DNA from: Akanthomyces muscarius | Lineage: Eukaryota; Ascomycota; Sordariomycetes; Hypocreales; Cordycipitaceae | Length of the DNA: 64,000 nt | Direction of reading: 5' to 3' | Assembly: GCF_028009165.1 (NCBI RefSeq) | Contig: NC_079243.1 | Location: 4,712,001 to 4,776,000 of the forward strand | In this document: one piece after another, positions 21,782-33,248 of the stretch | Position numbering within the stretch: position 1 is the stretch's first letter | Layout: every line of letters begins with the position of its first letter | Made by a program: the position numbers and the translations under genes | Notes under the pieces: model-generated | The model's input: only the letters and a program-made list of their open reading frames with translations | Databases searched by the model: none | What the model was told of the DNA's origin: nothing

Positions 21782-22955
21782 CCAAACCATGTCTGAGCAC
21801 TGGCCCTTGGTTTCCTCGCTCTCCGACCCGTCCATGCCAGACCCAAGACATGGGGCACCTACGTCAAAATGCAACGGTCTGTGCAGAGATGTCAGGCTAT
21901 GCTATGCAGGCCCCATGTTGCCGCTTTGCTTCGCCGCCGCACTAGCATCGTGGCAACCGTGCCGGTACGAGATTTCCCAGCCGCATCTGCAACCTCGTAT
22001 TCCTCACGCATAAACGTTCCCGCCTTTGGTGCCATGGCGGTCCCCCGGACTCAACGTCACTGATGGACACCACCTGCTCGGTGATTGGCACTGACCACCG
22101 CCCCGTATTGAGCCCTGGTCAGTGTGTCGTGTCATGCAGCAGACCGGGAGAAACAAACCTTGATGCAAGACTCTATTCTCAGTCGTGGGCCTGCGGGGAC
22201 TTTGGACGCAATCGCCTGCCACTCGGACTCGGCTCATCGCCCCAGAAATTACCCCCCCACGGGAGCTTGGCAACGGGAGGCTTGTCCGCAGAATCCGAGA
22301 GTTTGTCAAGCTGCCGTAGGTGGGCGGGCGGCCGCAAAGGGCAGAGCTTGTTTGAGCGCGATTCGTCCAGCGCGCAATGTCGGAGTACGATGCCATTACG
22401 CAACATGGCATGTTCAGCTGACAGCTCGAGGCAGCACCATGGACCCCCTGAACAGTATGGCGCAGTAGTCGATTTCTAAAATAGCAGCTTGCATGGTTCC
22501 GCTTGCATAATGCAGCTGTCCGTTCATGGAGCCTGCCTCGGCAGTGTTGGTGCTGAATATTTGTGACTCGGGATTTCTCTGTGCCCAGAAAATGCACTTT
22601 CCAGATTTATAAGCTGTTCTCGTCCAAGAATAACGAGACTTCTTTTAATAAAAATAACCTCATTTGATATTGTCGTCGGGGCCTGGCATACATCTTGGAA
22701 AAGCCGGATGCCGAGAACAAAACAGGCGCCAATTGATTCCCACAGCCTCCACCATGAAGTCTTGCAACTCAGGTAGCGGGGCTTTCTGAACAGCATTTGT
22801 GCGGAAATGTCTGAATCAATTCGTCGTACTCGTGTTTGCTTCCCTAGTCTGGTAAAATCTAGGCATGCTTGCTCAAGACAAAAACGCTCACGTACGAAAG
22901 CCCCAGCAGGTTCCACCATTCTTGCGGCCGTCCGCCGTGATGAAGCAATCCCTTC
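21782..22955. other. Intergenic, no recognisable gene
   Basis: Open frames on both strands are short and overlap without domains. I see nothing I can support. Confidence 0.4.
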
Positions 22956-23408
22956 TCAGTGACTATAAGGCTTCCAAGAGTCCACCACGTCGTAGACGTG
23001 GGTCTCCTGGTTCCAAAGCCAGTAGGTTATCGAGTCCGGCGTTTGCGTGCCTCGATTCAAACAGTAATTGTACGGGCAAGTCTTGGCGGTTCCGAGTCGT
23101 TCCAGTCGTTCGAAACAGCTACACAATGAATGATTCGTCAGCATCTGAGTCCCGAGTTTGTAGGCCTAAGCCAGTCACGCTCCCTTCTCACCTCAAACAG
23201 AACCAGTGGCGGTCTTCACTGCGCAGGTGCTCGGCATCGGCCGTCTTGACTTGGAGGTTGTCGTCGCACCACATGACAATAGCAAAGGCACTACCTGCAA
23301 TGGCCATGGTCAATTATCGAAAGGAAATAAGGCGGAGCTGAGATTGGCGCTGTTTCCATCTCTCGTCAACTTACTGGTGCAACTCATGCAAAGGGCACGG
23401 CGCGGCAT
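22956..23408 (-). CDS. RING-like Cys/His small protein A (tandem pair)
   Basis: Reconstructed from the sequence as three exons read leftward: 23408-23375 (34 nt), 23294-23192 (103 nt), 23118-22956 (163 nt). Introns are 80 bp (GTAAGT...TTGCAG) and 73 bp (GTGAGA...TGTGTAG); the sum is 300 nt, 99 residues. There is no signal peptide. Potential metal ligands are C7, C10, C21, H41, C44, C47, C60 and C65: C-x2-C-x10-C-x19-H-x2-C-x2-C-x12-C-P-x3-C. This has the C3-H-C4 order of a RING finger with a long C-to-H spacing. A Trp-rich C-terminal third (YWLWNQETHVYDVVDSW) follows. The neighbour at 24008-24443 has the same exon phases and ligand pattern, which supports both models strongly. I do not recognise the family. 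A role as zinc-binding adaptor or ubiquitin-type ligase is only inference. Confidence 0.72.
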
Positions 23409-24007
23409 GATGATGGCGAAGTCTTGGTAAATTATGCAGAACCTGAGGCGAGCCGCGAGCGTCGTGGGTATCGTGGAAAGCGGAAACCGGGCCAGAAGAG
23501 GAGTAAACTACAATAAAGGTCTTTTATAGGCTGGAGAAAAAAAAGTAGTCGATGTGAATCACAACCGGCGCAAATGTCACTCACGATGAGCCGAACCACG
23601 TGCACAGCGACAAGGAGGTGGTACTGTATACTCTGCCTCTGGGACATATAGGTTGATCCTTTGTCTGTAGGTTACTTATCTATGATGATCTACTGATTGA
23701 CAGTCGGGACTTGGACAAGGTTACACAGAGGAAGCATGCGACTGTTCACAGCCATAGGTTGTGCGGGAGTTCTACTCGATCCAGTGATTGGATCACGCCG
23801 TTCGAGGTTACCCACGGCTCAATCTATCGATAGCATACAGAAAGCACTATCTGGAGAAAGTCAAACATAAATCTATTTAATGTTCAATAAACCGAACGGC
23901 ATCTTCAGGGACATCAGCAGTCTATACGCATGAGAACTCGTACGCCCGGTCCTTGGAGTTCTTAGTCCCTGCAACCCTACGCCGCGGTGAGTAGCACAGC
24001 TCAGCCT
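23409..24007. other. Spacer between tandem paralogues, with duplicated promoter
   Basis: Bases about 23563-23640 (upstream of gene A) resemble 24601-24680 (upstream of gene B): both contain CRACGCAAAT / CGGCGCAAAT, TCGCTCAAGATGAGGCGAA-like and ACTATAAGCTCTG/ACTGTATACTCTG blocks in the same order. So promoter and gene were copied together as a unit of about 1.0 kb. Confidence 0.6.
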
Positions 24008-24443
24008 TCACAACGTGTTGTAAAACTCAGAGAACCAGTAAACCCCGGCGCCGTCTTTCCAAGTCCACTTGCTCACCTGGCCTGTACAGGTCCGCTCCCG
24101 GCCTGGGCAGTTGAGATTCGGACAGGTGTTGCCCAATCCGTCAGAGCGGTAGTGATTGAGACAGCTACACACTGTCAGTATGGATCCGTTGGCATTGCAT
24201 CTTGAGGCGTTCTCACGTAAGGCATGTCCAGTGGACGGCGGCTTGGTTCAGATACTGCGCATTGATGCTCATGCTGGGGATGAAGTCGTTGCACCAAATT
24301 ACAACGGTGGTGGCTGGTCATGTCGCGGGTCGCCACGGTTAGCACGTAGCCAGAAGGGAAATTAAAAAAAAAAAAGACCAATAGCGGTGTCTGTCTCGGG
24401 ACTTACTTTCGCAGATGGGGCAGATGGAAAGGCGGCTCGGCAT
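24008..24443 (-). CDS. RING-like Cys/His small protein B (tandem pair)
   Basis: Three exons read leftward: 24443-24407 (37 nt), 24313-24217 (97 nt), 24164-24008 (157 nt); 291 nt, 96 residues. Introns are 93 bp (GTAAGT...ACCAG) and 52 bp (GTGAGA...TGTGTAG). Both interrupt the protein at positions equivalent to gene A, in the same phases (1 and 2), and the second acceptor TGTGTAG/CTGT is identical. Ligand candidates are C8, C11, C20, H40, C43, C46, C59 and C64, with the same HW-x-C-x2-C and C-P-x3-C blocks, plus an extra C71. Outside the ligands the two proteins are quite diverged, so the duplication is not recent and the Cys/His frame has been kept by selection. No signal peptide or membrane segment. 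Function unknown. Confidence 0.72.
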
Positions 24444-26398
24444 GATGCAGCAGTGTGGTCACTTACCGATCAAAACGAAGCTGGAGGGTGCCAGGGATTA
24501 TTCACAACAAGATGAAAAAGGTATGAAATTTCAGACCGATTCTGGAATCCCGTTTTTATGGGATGAAGGAAGAAACGTGTTGGTGCGTCACGGGTATGCA
24601 TTACAATCGACGCAAATTTTCATGTCGCTCAAGATGAGGCGAATGTACACATGGCGGTAATGCAGTAGCACTATAAGCTCTGGTGTGTGACCATGACGAT
24701 CAAAATTGCTCCAAGTATCTGTATTGTATCAGCCTCTACTCTGGGCGACCGTATTTGCAAGAGCGTGGTGCAAAGAGACGACATTGGATAGTTTGCACGG
24801 TGGGCAGTCATAGCGCGACGACCTGCATACATCAGCGTAGTGATGCAGCCTGCTGTCGTGCAACTAAGAGTAGCTTTATAAGATTTGGCACAGAATCAGG
24901 CTGCGTGACTGACAATCTGTCGACCTCTGGAGGAATACGGCAATCACGGTCAAGCGTCTAGCAACGGATGAGATCTAGTTGTGCAATAGCAGGGCTAGAC
25001 ACACTTGATCAGTGGAGTGGCATATGACGCAAATTAAACTATTTTATTGGATTCTGACAGCTTACCAATTGGATTCTAGAAATGGCCTAAAAAGGAGAGA
25101 ACTAAAAATAATGTCTAGCACACACCATGCTGAAACCACTCCGCTCCACTGCCAGACGTAGCTAAGGAGTGCATCTGCCCATGAATCGAGGGCAGAGACT
25201 AGCCTCACGGACCGTCCAAAGCTTCATGAGCCAAGCCAGAAATCTGTGTCGAGCCAGGTCAGCTTCAAATACTGTGCAAATGGGATCATCACATCGTGTG
25301 CATACCTCTGCTCTCCCAATTTGGCCGTAGGTGTGAGTCAGAGGACGCCAGGCCCTCAGTACGTGATGAAAGTGGCATCATTAACAGTATAACAGAGCAA
25401 AGATTGGCTGCTTGGACTGTTTTTATGACTTGGAAGAGCATCTTGACTTCAAGTCTACAGCATGGATCAACCAGGAAAAGGGCAAACGCCGAGGATTAAG
25501 CATCATTGAATGAAGAGAACAAGAGAAAGTTATTTAGCAAAATAAACAAATGTAAGCTGATATCTAAAAAATATTCTCGATTGATATAAATTCTTTCACA
25601 TAAAAATAGTACGCTCACTCTAGGACATAAACGATGTGGAAGGAAAGTGACTGACGAAGAACTGTAGGGAAGCAGACGAAGCTTCACGGGAATCACCCCC
25701 AAACGGATACGAGAACTCACGCCCGCACGTGTGCTCATTAAATGAGTGACGCAATTGAGCGATGCATCCGTGGGCCTGAGTATTGCTCACTGGTATGGCT
25801 GAGACGTTTCTGGATCACCAGAAAGCATTGTCTCGCAATAGATCCCGATCTTCTCCCATGAATTCGGCTTACCATGTCCTGCTTGCAATGTAAATCCACC
25901 ATTCAAGGCAGCGACGCAGTGCCGCCTCCCAAATAATCGCGTGCACGGCGAGATTGCGCTCTTTCACCCTGTCTGCCATGCGTGTTTTTCGGTCCAATAA
26001 GGTCACGTAAAGAGCTTGAAGCAGCCACGCAGCCTGAAATGCAAGCCCTCACGCGAGCCCTGGAATCCTGCTCCTTCGTACCAGTTTGCCTTATGCCGTG
26101 CTAACCCGGTCAACAAAGGCCATCAAATAACCTGAAGCAGCCATGCAGCCTGAAATGCGAGCAGCTGACCAGCAAGCCACCTAGGCCTCCCCGTCCGCTT
26201 CTTGCCTGACTCGCTCTCGCAGCTGTCGTGTACCTCGTTTCTCCCTACCCTGGGACGGCTCTACCTCGAGTTGGGCCAAGCAATTACGCCTGCCGCTGCG
26301 AGAACTTTACATGCACATCACATCACATCAAATAACATCGCACAGCAAAAAAGAAATTGCCCGCTTCTCACATATTCAAAAGAACGCTCCTTGTTGGT
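24444..26398. other. Intergenic, no recognisable gene
   Basis: Nearly 2 kb without a gene I can support. The first 240 bp are the duplicated promoter of paralogue B. A 30-bp direct repeat lies at 26016-26045 and 26132-26161. Confidence 0.45.
26016..26161. repeat. 30-bp direct repeat pair
   Basis: 26016-26045 and 26132-26161 share GAAGCAGCCAYGCAGCCTGA and the following AATGCRAG, with three differences, all C/T or A/G. Loosely similar words precede each copy, so about 116 bp may be duplicated. It lies 240-380 bp upstream of the ABC transporter relic. Confidence 0.7.
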
Positions 26399-29300
26399 AT
26401 GGACTGCAGTATCGCTCTTGAAGGCTCGTTTGGGCCGCAAGTCGCCTTGTGCCGCAGACAATTCGACTTTACCCTCACCTTTGAGCACTGGATCCTCACG
26501 CTGATCCCGGAGATACTTTTTATCTTCGGTGGTGTCGTCCGCTGGTTCTGGATATTTCGTTCTGCCAAGGTGCTCACGCTCCGGTCGCATGGTCTTGCGC
26601 ACGCGAAATTGATCGCCACGAGTCTCCTACTGGCGCTGAAGACTGCATCGCTAATTGCATGGATAACGGCCGGGGAAGCTATACATCCCTCAGCTGTAGT
26701 CTCGTCTAGCGCTGCGTTCGTGAGCGCAACCATGCTGATTCCCATATCACAGTGTGAACACAGCCGCAATGTGCGACCATCGACTCTCATCTGCCTCTAC
26801 CTTCTGGCAACCATTCTTTTCGAAGTAGCTCAAGTGCGAACACTCTGGCTGCTGCAGCCGTTTAGCCTTGTCCTTGATACCATTGCCACTCTATCTTTGG
26901 CTCTGAGAATTCTTGTCCTTGCTATCGAAGCACAGGAGAAAGGACAATACCTGACATCCGCGTACAAAAAAACCTCCCCCGAATGCAGAAGCGGCATATT
27001 AAACCGTTCGGTGTACTGATGGATCAATGGTCTTTTTTTCCAGGGCTTCCGCTCCGACTTGAGCCTGCAGGGCCTCTACACCGTGGATGGCAATCTCACC
27101 TCAAAGGCTCTCACTTCTGACCTGCAGCGGCGGTGGAGTGGTGATAAAAAGAAGCACAACAAGAAATACGCTCTGCTGCGACACTCTTTCGCAGGCGCAC
27201 AATGGACAATCATCAGGGCCGTAATAGCAAGGGCCATACTGATACCTCTAAAGTACGCACAACCCTTCCTTTTCAGTGATTTGATTGAGCGTGTCTCTGC
27301 GCCGGACAAGCCGGACCAAGAAGGAACCAAATATGGTCTCCTGGCGGCTATGCTTCTTGTATACACGCTGCTTGCTGCCGCAAATGCCATCTACAAGCGA
27401 CAAACGATCCTGATGATGACAATTATACGCGGGAGCCTGGTAGGAATTATCTACGCTGAAGCCCTCCAGGACAGGAATCGACTTGGCTCCGGGGAGAATG
27501 CACTAACCTTCATGAGCACCGATGTCGATCGCATCGTCACTGGCGTGCAAAATGTTCATGAGATGTGGGCTGCTGGAATCGAGATCGTCATTGCCTTTGC
27601 GCTGTTGATTCTTCGCATCGGCTATCCATCTGTTGCCGCCTTGGCGGTAGCTGCGGCATGCATTGCCGGCTCCTCTTACATCGCACCACGCATGAGAGAG
27701 AAGCAGAGACTATGGGTCCAAGCCGTGCAAGAACGTGTCAACTTTACCACCAGCATTCTAAAGGTAATGCGCCAAGTCAAAATGTTTGGAATAGAGGCTA
27801 CAATCACTGAAAAGAAACACCAATTTCGAAAGTCGGAATTGGATGCGTCAAAACCTTTTCGCCTTCTTATCGTTGGGGTCAATGTATTGAACGCGGCTGC
27901 GACGTCGATCGCTCCAGCTCTAACCATCATTCTCTACACGGTAACGCGCATGAACCTTCGCACAGAGATCCCGACACCAGACGCTATTTTCACATCTCTA
28001 TCTCTGGTGTCACTTCTTACAAGTTCCGCTACGCTTTTATCTCTGGCGCTCACGAAGTTTACATCTGGCATGGGTTCATTCGACAGAATCCAGGGATATC
28101 TCCTCGCGAGAGAGAAGCAAAGCGAGGTTTCACGCCCAGCCACAGAGAATTCCAGTCAGCCAGCAACGGAGCTCACAGCCATGCCGGGAACTGAGCTGGT
28201 CAACGTCAAAAGTGGTTCATTCCGATATGGTGGAGATGGTGTGTGCCAGCTCAATAACTTGACCTTTACAGTGAGCCGGTCAGAAATTGTTGCTATTACT
28301 GGCTCTCTTAGCTGCGGCAAGTCAACGCTACTGAAAGTTGTCCTGGGCGAGATCTCACACGTCGAAGGTCAGCTGTCGATGCAAGCCACATCGATAGCCT
28401 ACTGCCAACAGACACCATACATCTTCAGTGGCACAATTCGAAGTAACATTGTTGGGGCTGCGCATGTCGATACTGTTTGGCTTGAGGGTGCTGTATTCGT
28501 GCGATTTGGGTTTGGACATCAGCAGACTGCCAAATGGACTTGAAACAGTGGTGGGTACATCAGGCCTGCAGCTCTCTGGCGGACAGAAGCAGCGAGTGGT
28601 AAGTACTACATCATTTTGGAAACATAAGATAATAATTGTATTTCAGGCTTTGGCACGGGCAGTTTTTGCAAAGCCCGAGTTTCTTCTCCTGGATGATATT
28701 CTCAGCGCTTTGGACACCGTCACAGGTAGTCGCATTTTCCAGCGTCTGTTTGGCTCTGCAGGTATCATTCGGCAGCTAGGGTCTGGGGTCATTATAGTAA
28801 TGGCTGCTGGTAATTAAACGAATGAACTAAGGCTACCATTCCTTTCGGATCGCTAACAGTTCATAGCTAACCAGCTTCATGACGTGGACAAGGTCATCGT
28901 CCTGTCAGACAATGGCAACGTTGATGCGCAGGGAAACTACTCTGACATTATTGAAACATGCGAATTCCTTCAAAGGCTAGCTGCTCCAAAGGAGCGTACC
29001 GAGAATCTCCGGGAAGAGGCAACCCCTGTCTCAGAACAGGAAACCGCACGTCCAAGCACTACGATCGCCGGCCCGGCCCCAGCGGCTGCCAGGAGTCGTG
29101 GCAGCGGGGCTCTTTCCCTCTACGGATACTACATTGACTCCATCGGCCGATTTTCATTTCTTTGTATTTTGGGGTTCGCTGTTGTATACGTTGTATGTCT
29201 GGTATTTCCGCAAATCTTGCTCTCATGGTGGTATAGCTCGGTACCAGAAAAGGGTGTTACCTACCTGGTTACGTACACCATCGTGTCTATCGCGAGTGTA

Positions 29301-30847
29301 GTAGCTATTGGGTTATACATTGGGTGAGTATTTAATCAGCTCTCGAGCGTTACCATGTTGCTAATTACTGTAGATACTTTTCGTCTGGGCGGTCCCAAAG
29401 TCTGCCATCAAGCTTCACAGGCTGCTACTCGACGTCATTATGCAGATGCCTTGGACGCAGCTGGTGCAAATTGAGCTTGGCAGCCTGATAAAAAGACTCA
29501 GCCAGGATATGTCACTTGTGGACATGCAGCTCCCCGTTGCATTTGGAATAACGCTGCAGAGCTTTCTCACCTGTATCGCACAGGGCGTCATGATTGCCCA
29601 TGGTTCGGGCTATATGTCCATCGTCACTCCTTTTTGCATTGCAGTTCTTTATGCTATCCAGGCTTTTTATCTGCGCACTTCCCGCCCGATTCGACTTCTT
29701 AGCCTCGAGTCTAAGGCTCCATTGTATGACCACTTCTTGCAGACCATCGACGGCGGTGCCACTATCCGCGCCTTCCAATGGCAGGGCAGGTTTACCAAAG
29801 TGAATGAAGAGCTGTTGGATCTCTCTCAGAAGCCATTCTATGCACTGTACAGTGTGCAACAGTGGCTGCAGGTCGTGTTGGACCTACTAGTCGCAGCGCT
29901 GGCTACGCTGTTGACGGCCCTTGTCCTGTTTGTCACGAACAAGACCACATCCGGTTCGGTGGGAGTTGCACTTGTCAATCTCTTGTCGTTCAACACATCA
30001 CTCAAGCAGCTTATCACCAACTGGATGCAACTTGAAACCTCGCTTGGCGCAATTTCGCGAACAAAGGAGTTTGTCACCAACCCCGACCACCAAGCAGCCG
30101 AGGCGGTGGAAGATCAATCGCTTGGACAAGAGCTGCTAGCGAAAACAGTCGAATTTCGAGATGTTTCTGCATTCTACGGGGTTGGAGAGGAACTAGTCTT
30201 GAAAGATGTGACGCGTTATCTTGAGGGGGGACAAAGAGTCGGTATCTGCCGGCGCACTGGCAGCGGCAAAAGTACTCTCCTATCTTGTTTCTTTTCGCTT
30301 GTCAACTTGATGTCCGGCACTGTACATCGACGGAACCGACATCGCAGCCATTCCTAAAGACAAGCTTCACGCCGCCATCGTCACGATTCCCCAACATCCA
30401 CTTCTTGTAGCTGGGACGGTTCGTGAGAACCTTTTACTTGGCTCTCCTTGTCCTTCCACTGACGAAGCTATCGTGTCAGTACTGGAACAGCTGCAGATGT
30501 GGGCTCGTATCCACGAGCACGGCGGCTTGGATGCCACCATCACTGCTGTCCCCTCGACGGAAAGCCAACGACAGCTTGTGTGTATCGGTCGCGCTCTGCT
30601 TCAGCCGGGGGGTATTGTCATCTTGGACGAGCCAACGAGCGGTTTCGACGAGGATACGGGGCGGGTGGCCCAGAAGCTGATTGAAGAATCTTTCAAGGGC
30701 AGACTTGTCCTCTCGGTGGCACACAAGATTGATACTATCATAGATTCAGATCTGGTCGTCGTCATGGATCACGGCCAAGTGGCAGAGATTGGGGCCCCAG
30801 CAGAGCTCTTGCAGAAGAAGGGTAGATTTTGGGAATTGCATCAATGA
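26399..30847 (+). pseudogene. Broken ABCC-type (MRP-like) ABC transporter
   Basis: Starts at ATG 26399 (MDCSIALEGSFG) and can be followed to the stop at 30845-30847. Order: N-terminal membrane domain, first TMD (27060-28080), NBD1 (Walker A GSLSCGKST, signature LSGGQKQR, Walker [13 protein letters not shown]), second TMD (29100-30060) and NBD2 (Walker B IVILDEPTSGFD). Introns 28599-28646 and 28810-28866 are normal. At least four lesions break it: a TGA at 27017-27019 where the family has Trp (RSVY-stop-WINGLF; same frame continues); a frameshift at about 28484-28488; a phase break at the intron around 29326-29373, as if one base were lost; and another shift at about 30321. The NBD2 Walker A also begins RRTGSGKST instead of GxTGSGKST, and the NBD2 signature is degenerate. 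It was once an intact full ABCC exporter at a cell membrane; substrate unknown. Confidence 0.88.
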
Positions 30848-31030
30848 TGGGGTTATCTGCCGCTAGGAGACTGTATCCAAACCAGGTCTGTTCAAATATA
30901 TTAAGTAGGGCCGCTATCAAGTCATAATATCTAATCCAATAGAACAAGTATTAGTACAACAAGTGTACCTCCATTGACGGACGCATGAACTGGTAGTGTC
31001 GCTCTCCTCCTAGCAGCCGCTGAAGAGCAA

Positions 31031-31657
31031 TCAGAACCAGAGGTCGCACAACCAGTATTGGTTTTTGTAGAAGACGTGGAATTGACACCATAAATATAAG
31101 TCGATTAATTGCTGGAATGCGATACACCCACCCTGTTGAGTAGAGAGAGCTGCCACTTGCTGAATGGTCAAGACTGTGGTGGTTTCCTTGTTGGCAAAAT
31201 GGGTCCATGTGCCGTTAAGCCCGGCATTGTTCAAGTCGGCGGAGAGCCGGTCGTCGCGGCAGGCATCTGGCAGCTAGCTCGCCGCCAGTGTATCGTATTT
31301 GCAAACTCTCACCCGCGCCTCAGAGACGGAGGTGCCGCAGTCGCACGACAGAGCGCCCTTTAAAGGCCCAGATGTCGCGTTTGGTACCGGATATGGGCGA
31401 ACAGCCACGGCAAAGATTACTGCCAGGGCGGTGGCGACGACAAGAAAGCACCATACCGTACGCCAGTATACTTGATGGTGTCCATTTGAGGAGGTAGGTG
31501 TGTGCCGTGTCTCTTTTTCGGTTGACTGAGACTTGAGACCGAGCAGGCTAGCCGAGTCTTCACCGTCGGGCGGACGCTTGAAACCATTGACATGGTCGTG
31601 ATATTCTGCCTCGGTGACATCTGATTGATGCGGAAATGGGAATGGTATCAAGTTCAT
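31031..31657 (-). pseudogene. Single-pass membrane protein, probably broken by a stop
   Basis: From ATG 31657 the frame encodes a hydrophilic N-terminus, one transmembrane helix (VWCFLVVATALAVIFAVAV) and a lumenal part with CDCGTSVSEARVRVCKYD. The layout CG-x-S-x2-EA-x4-C-x-[FY]D-x4-x-W-x-P-x2-C is that of a large, mostly uncharacterised fungal family of small membrane proteins, often near accessory gene clusters. The expected Trp codon is TAG at 31276-31274. Reading on in the same frame restores similarity (LPDACRDDRLSADLNNAG, then GTWTHFANKE) to about 31140. TGG to TAG is the change RIP would make. The 3' end, possibly with one more intron, is not resolved. It lies downstream of the ABC relic in tail-to-tail orientation. 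Confidence 0.55.
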
Positions 31658-32200
31658 AAGTGTTTATCATGTTGCTGAATGGAACGATATAAATGAAGAA
31701 CCAGAACCAAACGAGATGGACATTGCAAGCGTGTGGTTCAGCAATGCTGTTCCAATGCAGAGCCTCGGGCATGCGATGTAGCGAAGCGTAGACCGCCAAG
31801 GCGGGGGGCGGCCGAGCATATCCAAGCCTGCTGGAGACATTTCCAGGACTCAACCAAGGCCCGTAGCGTCAGGCTGCAGATGTGCGGAGTGTTGCATGAC
31901 ACGAAAATGAGGCCTCCAACGCTGCTCAACAAAACATTTGCATGTAAGAGGAAAGATGAGGAGGCGGCAGTGGGGTCGCTGCAGTTGTGAGGGCAAGCCA
32001 GAGCCTGATCTCGTGTGTTGTGGACCGACGAGTAGAGGCGCACAGCATCGAGAACTCCCCCCGCACTCGACCAACTGACAAAAAGGACGCAGGACTCTTC
32101 AAGCTCCTGGCATCATTGACCAAATCATCGTTCCGTACTTGCAGTTCTTCATCGCTGCGAACACGCGACTAGCATTCGACAACCTGGGAGCTCGCGAAAC
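31658..32200. other. Divergent intergenic region
   Basis: Shared upstream region of the membrane-protein relic (leftward) and the GST-like gene (rightward). No gene or clear motif seen. Confidence 0.4.
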
Positions 32201-33248
32201 ATGGCATCAGCGCAATTCAATACCGCCGCCGAGGGCCAACAGGCTACCGACGACTACTGCCTTTACATTTTCCCATTTTCAATATATTCCATCATGGCGC
32301 GCGCAACATTGGCCTTTGGCCAAGCAGCAGCAGCCTCGGCTACAGCCAAGCCCTTGAGCGTAGGGTTAAAGCTGGTCAACCTCCACAGAGAAGAAAACAT
32401 CTCGGAAGCATACCTGATCGAAATCAATGATAAAGGTCAGGTACGCTGGATTTCCTAATCTCGAATACCCCAGTATACGAGAAACTCTCTTGAAAAAAGC
32501 TAAACCGTCGCTTTAGGTCCCAGCTCTGACGGGTGGTGCTCTTTCTTCCCCTCTCACCGACAGCTTGGACATTTCCTTCTTCTTCTGCCAGCATTACCCA
32601 AGTCTTTTGCCAGAGAAGCAAACACCCATCATAAAACAGCTTCTACAGAAACTCCATCAGATCCAAGTACTTTCACTGTCTGTGCCGTCCAAGGAAGATC
32701 GCGCCGAGGGCGTGCCGTGTCCGACCGTTGACGCCCTGGTGGCCGGCACAGAAATCAGCCCGAAATACCGAGACACTCTGCAAATCAAGCAAAAATAGTA
32801 AGTTTACTGTAATACCATTTGCCGACACAATGAACCGGTCACGTGTAACAATGTTCTGACCGGTGCTCTTCTGCTCCCTTTCTTTCGCACTAGCCATAAA
32901 GAAACGCAGGAAAACGCTCTAACCGACGACAATGTTCACTTGGCAGAGAAACAAGCTAAAGCTTTGTTTGTCAAAGTTGACAAAATCATATCCACTCCTG
33001 CTGACAAGTCAGGCGCACTGCCAAAATGGATCTTTGGCGACGCCGTTGGCCCGACAGTTCTTGATGCTCACTGCACTGCTCTCATTGCGCGGCTGATGGA
33101 CTGTGGAAGACATGATCTTATACCAGGTCGGCTTCAGCAGTATGCTCATTCTGTCATGGCCAGCCCGGGCTGGCAATCTGTAACTCACGGGCGCTCGACC
33201 ATGTGGGACGTCTCTGTTGGGCATGTTCACCTCCTCAAAGACCTCTGA
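32201..33248 (+). CDS. Glutathione S-transferase-like protein
   Basis: Three exons: 32201-32440, 32517-32797 and 32894-33248 (introns 76 and 96 bp); 876 nt, 291 residues. The N-terminal part has a thioredoxin-like GST fold start (YCLYIFPFSIYSIMARATLA), then LKLVNLHREENISEAYLIEI and the cis-Pro region GQVPALTGG. After that come a linker and an all-helical C-terminal domain (WIFGDAVGPTVLDAHCTALI, LMDCGRHDLIPGRLQQYA). A catalytic Ser/Tyr/Cys is not obvious at the usual N-terminal place, so it could be a non-catalytic or divergent GST. No targeting peptide, so probably cytosolic. It stands beside the ABC transporter relic, a pairing that suggests a former detoxification or metabolite-handling locus, although only this gene looks intact. 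Confidence 0.8.

Noticed and set aside
22865..23341. A 158-codon plus-strand frame
   Set aside because: It overlaps the RING-like gene A in antisense. The minus-strand three-exon model with a paralogue is far better supported.
26985..27052. A 33-bp intron that would remove the TGA in the ABC gene
   Set aside because: GTGTAC...TTCCAG exists around the stop and would be in frame, but 33 bp is below usual fungal intron size and would delete the conserved WINGLF segment. The gene carries other lesions anyway.
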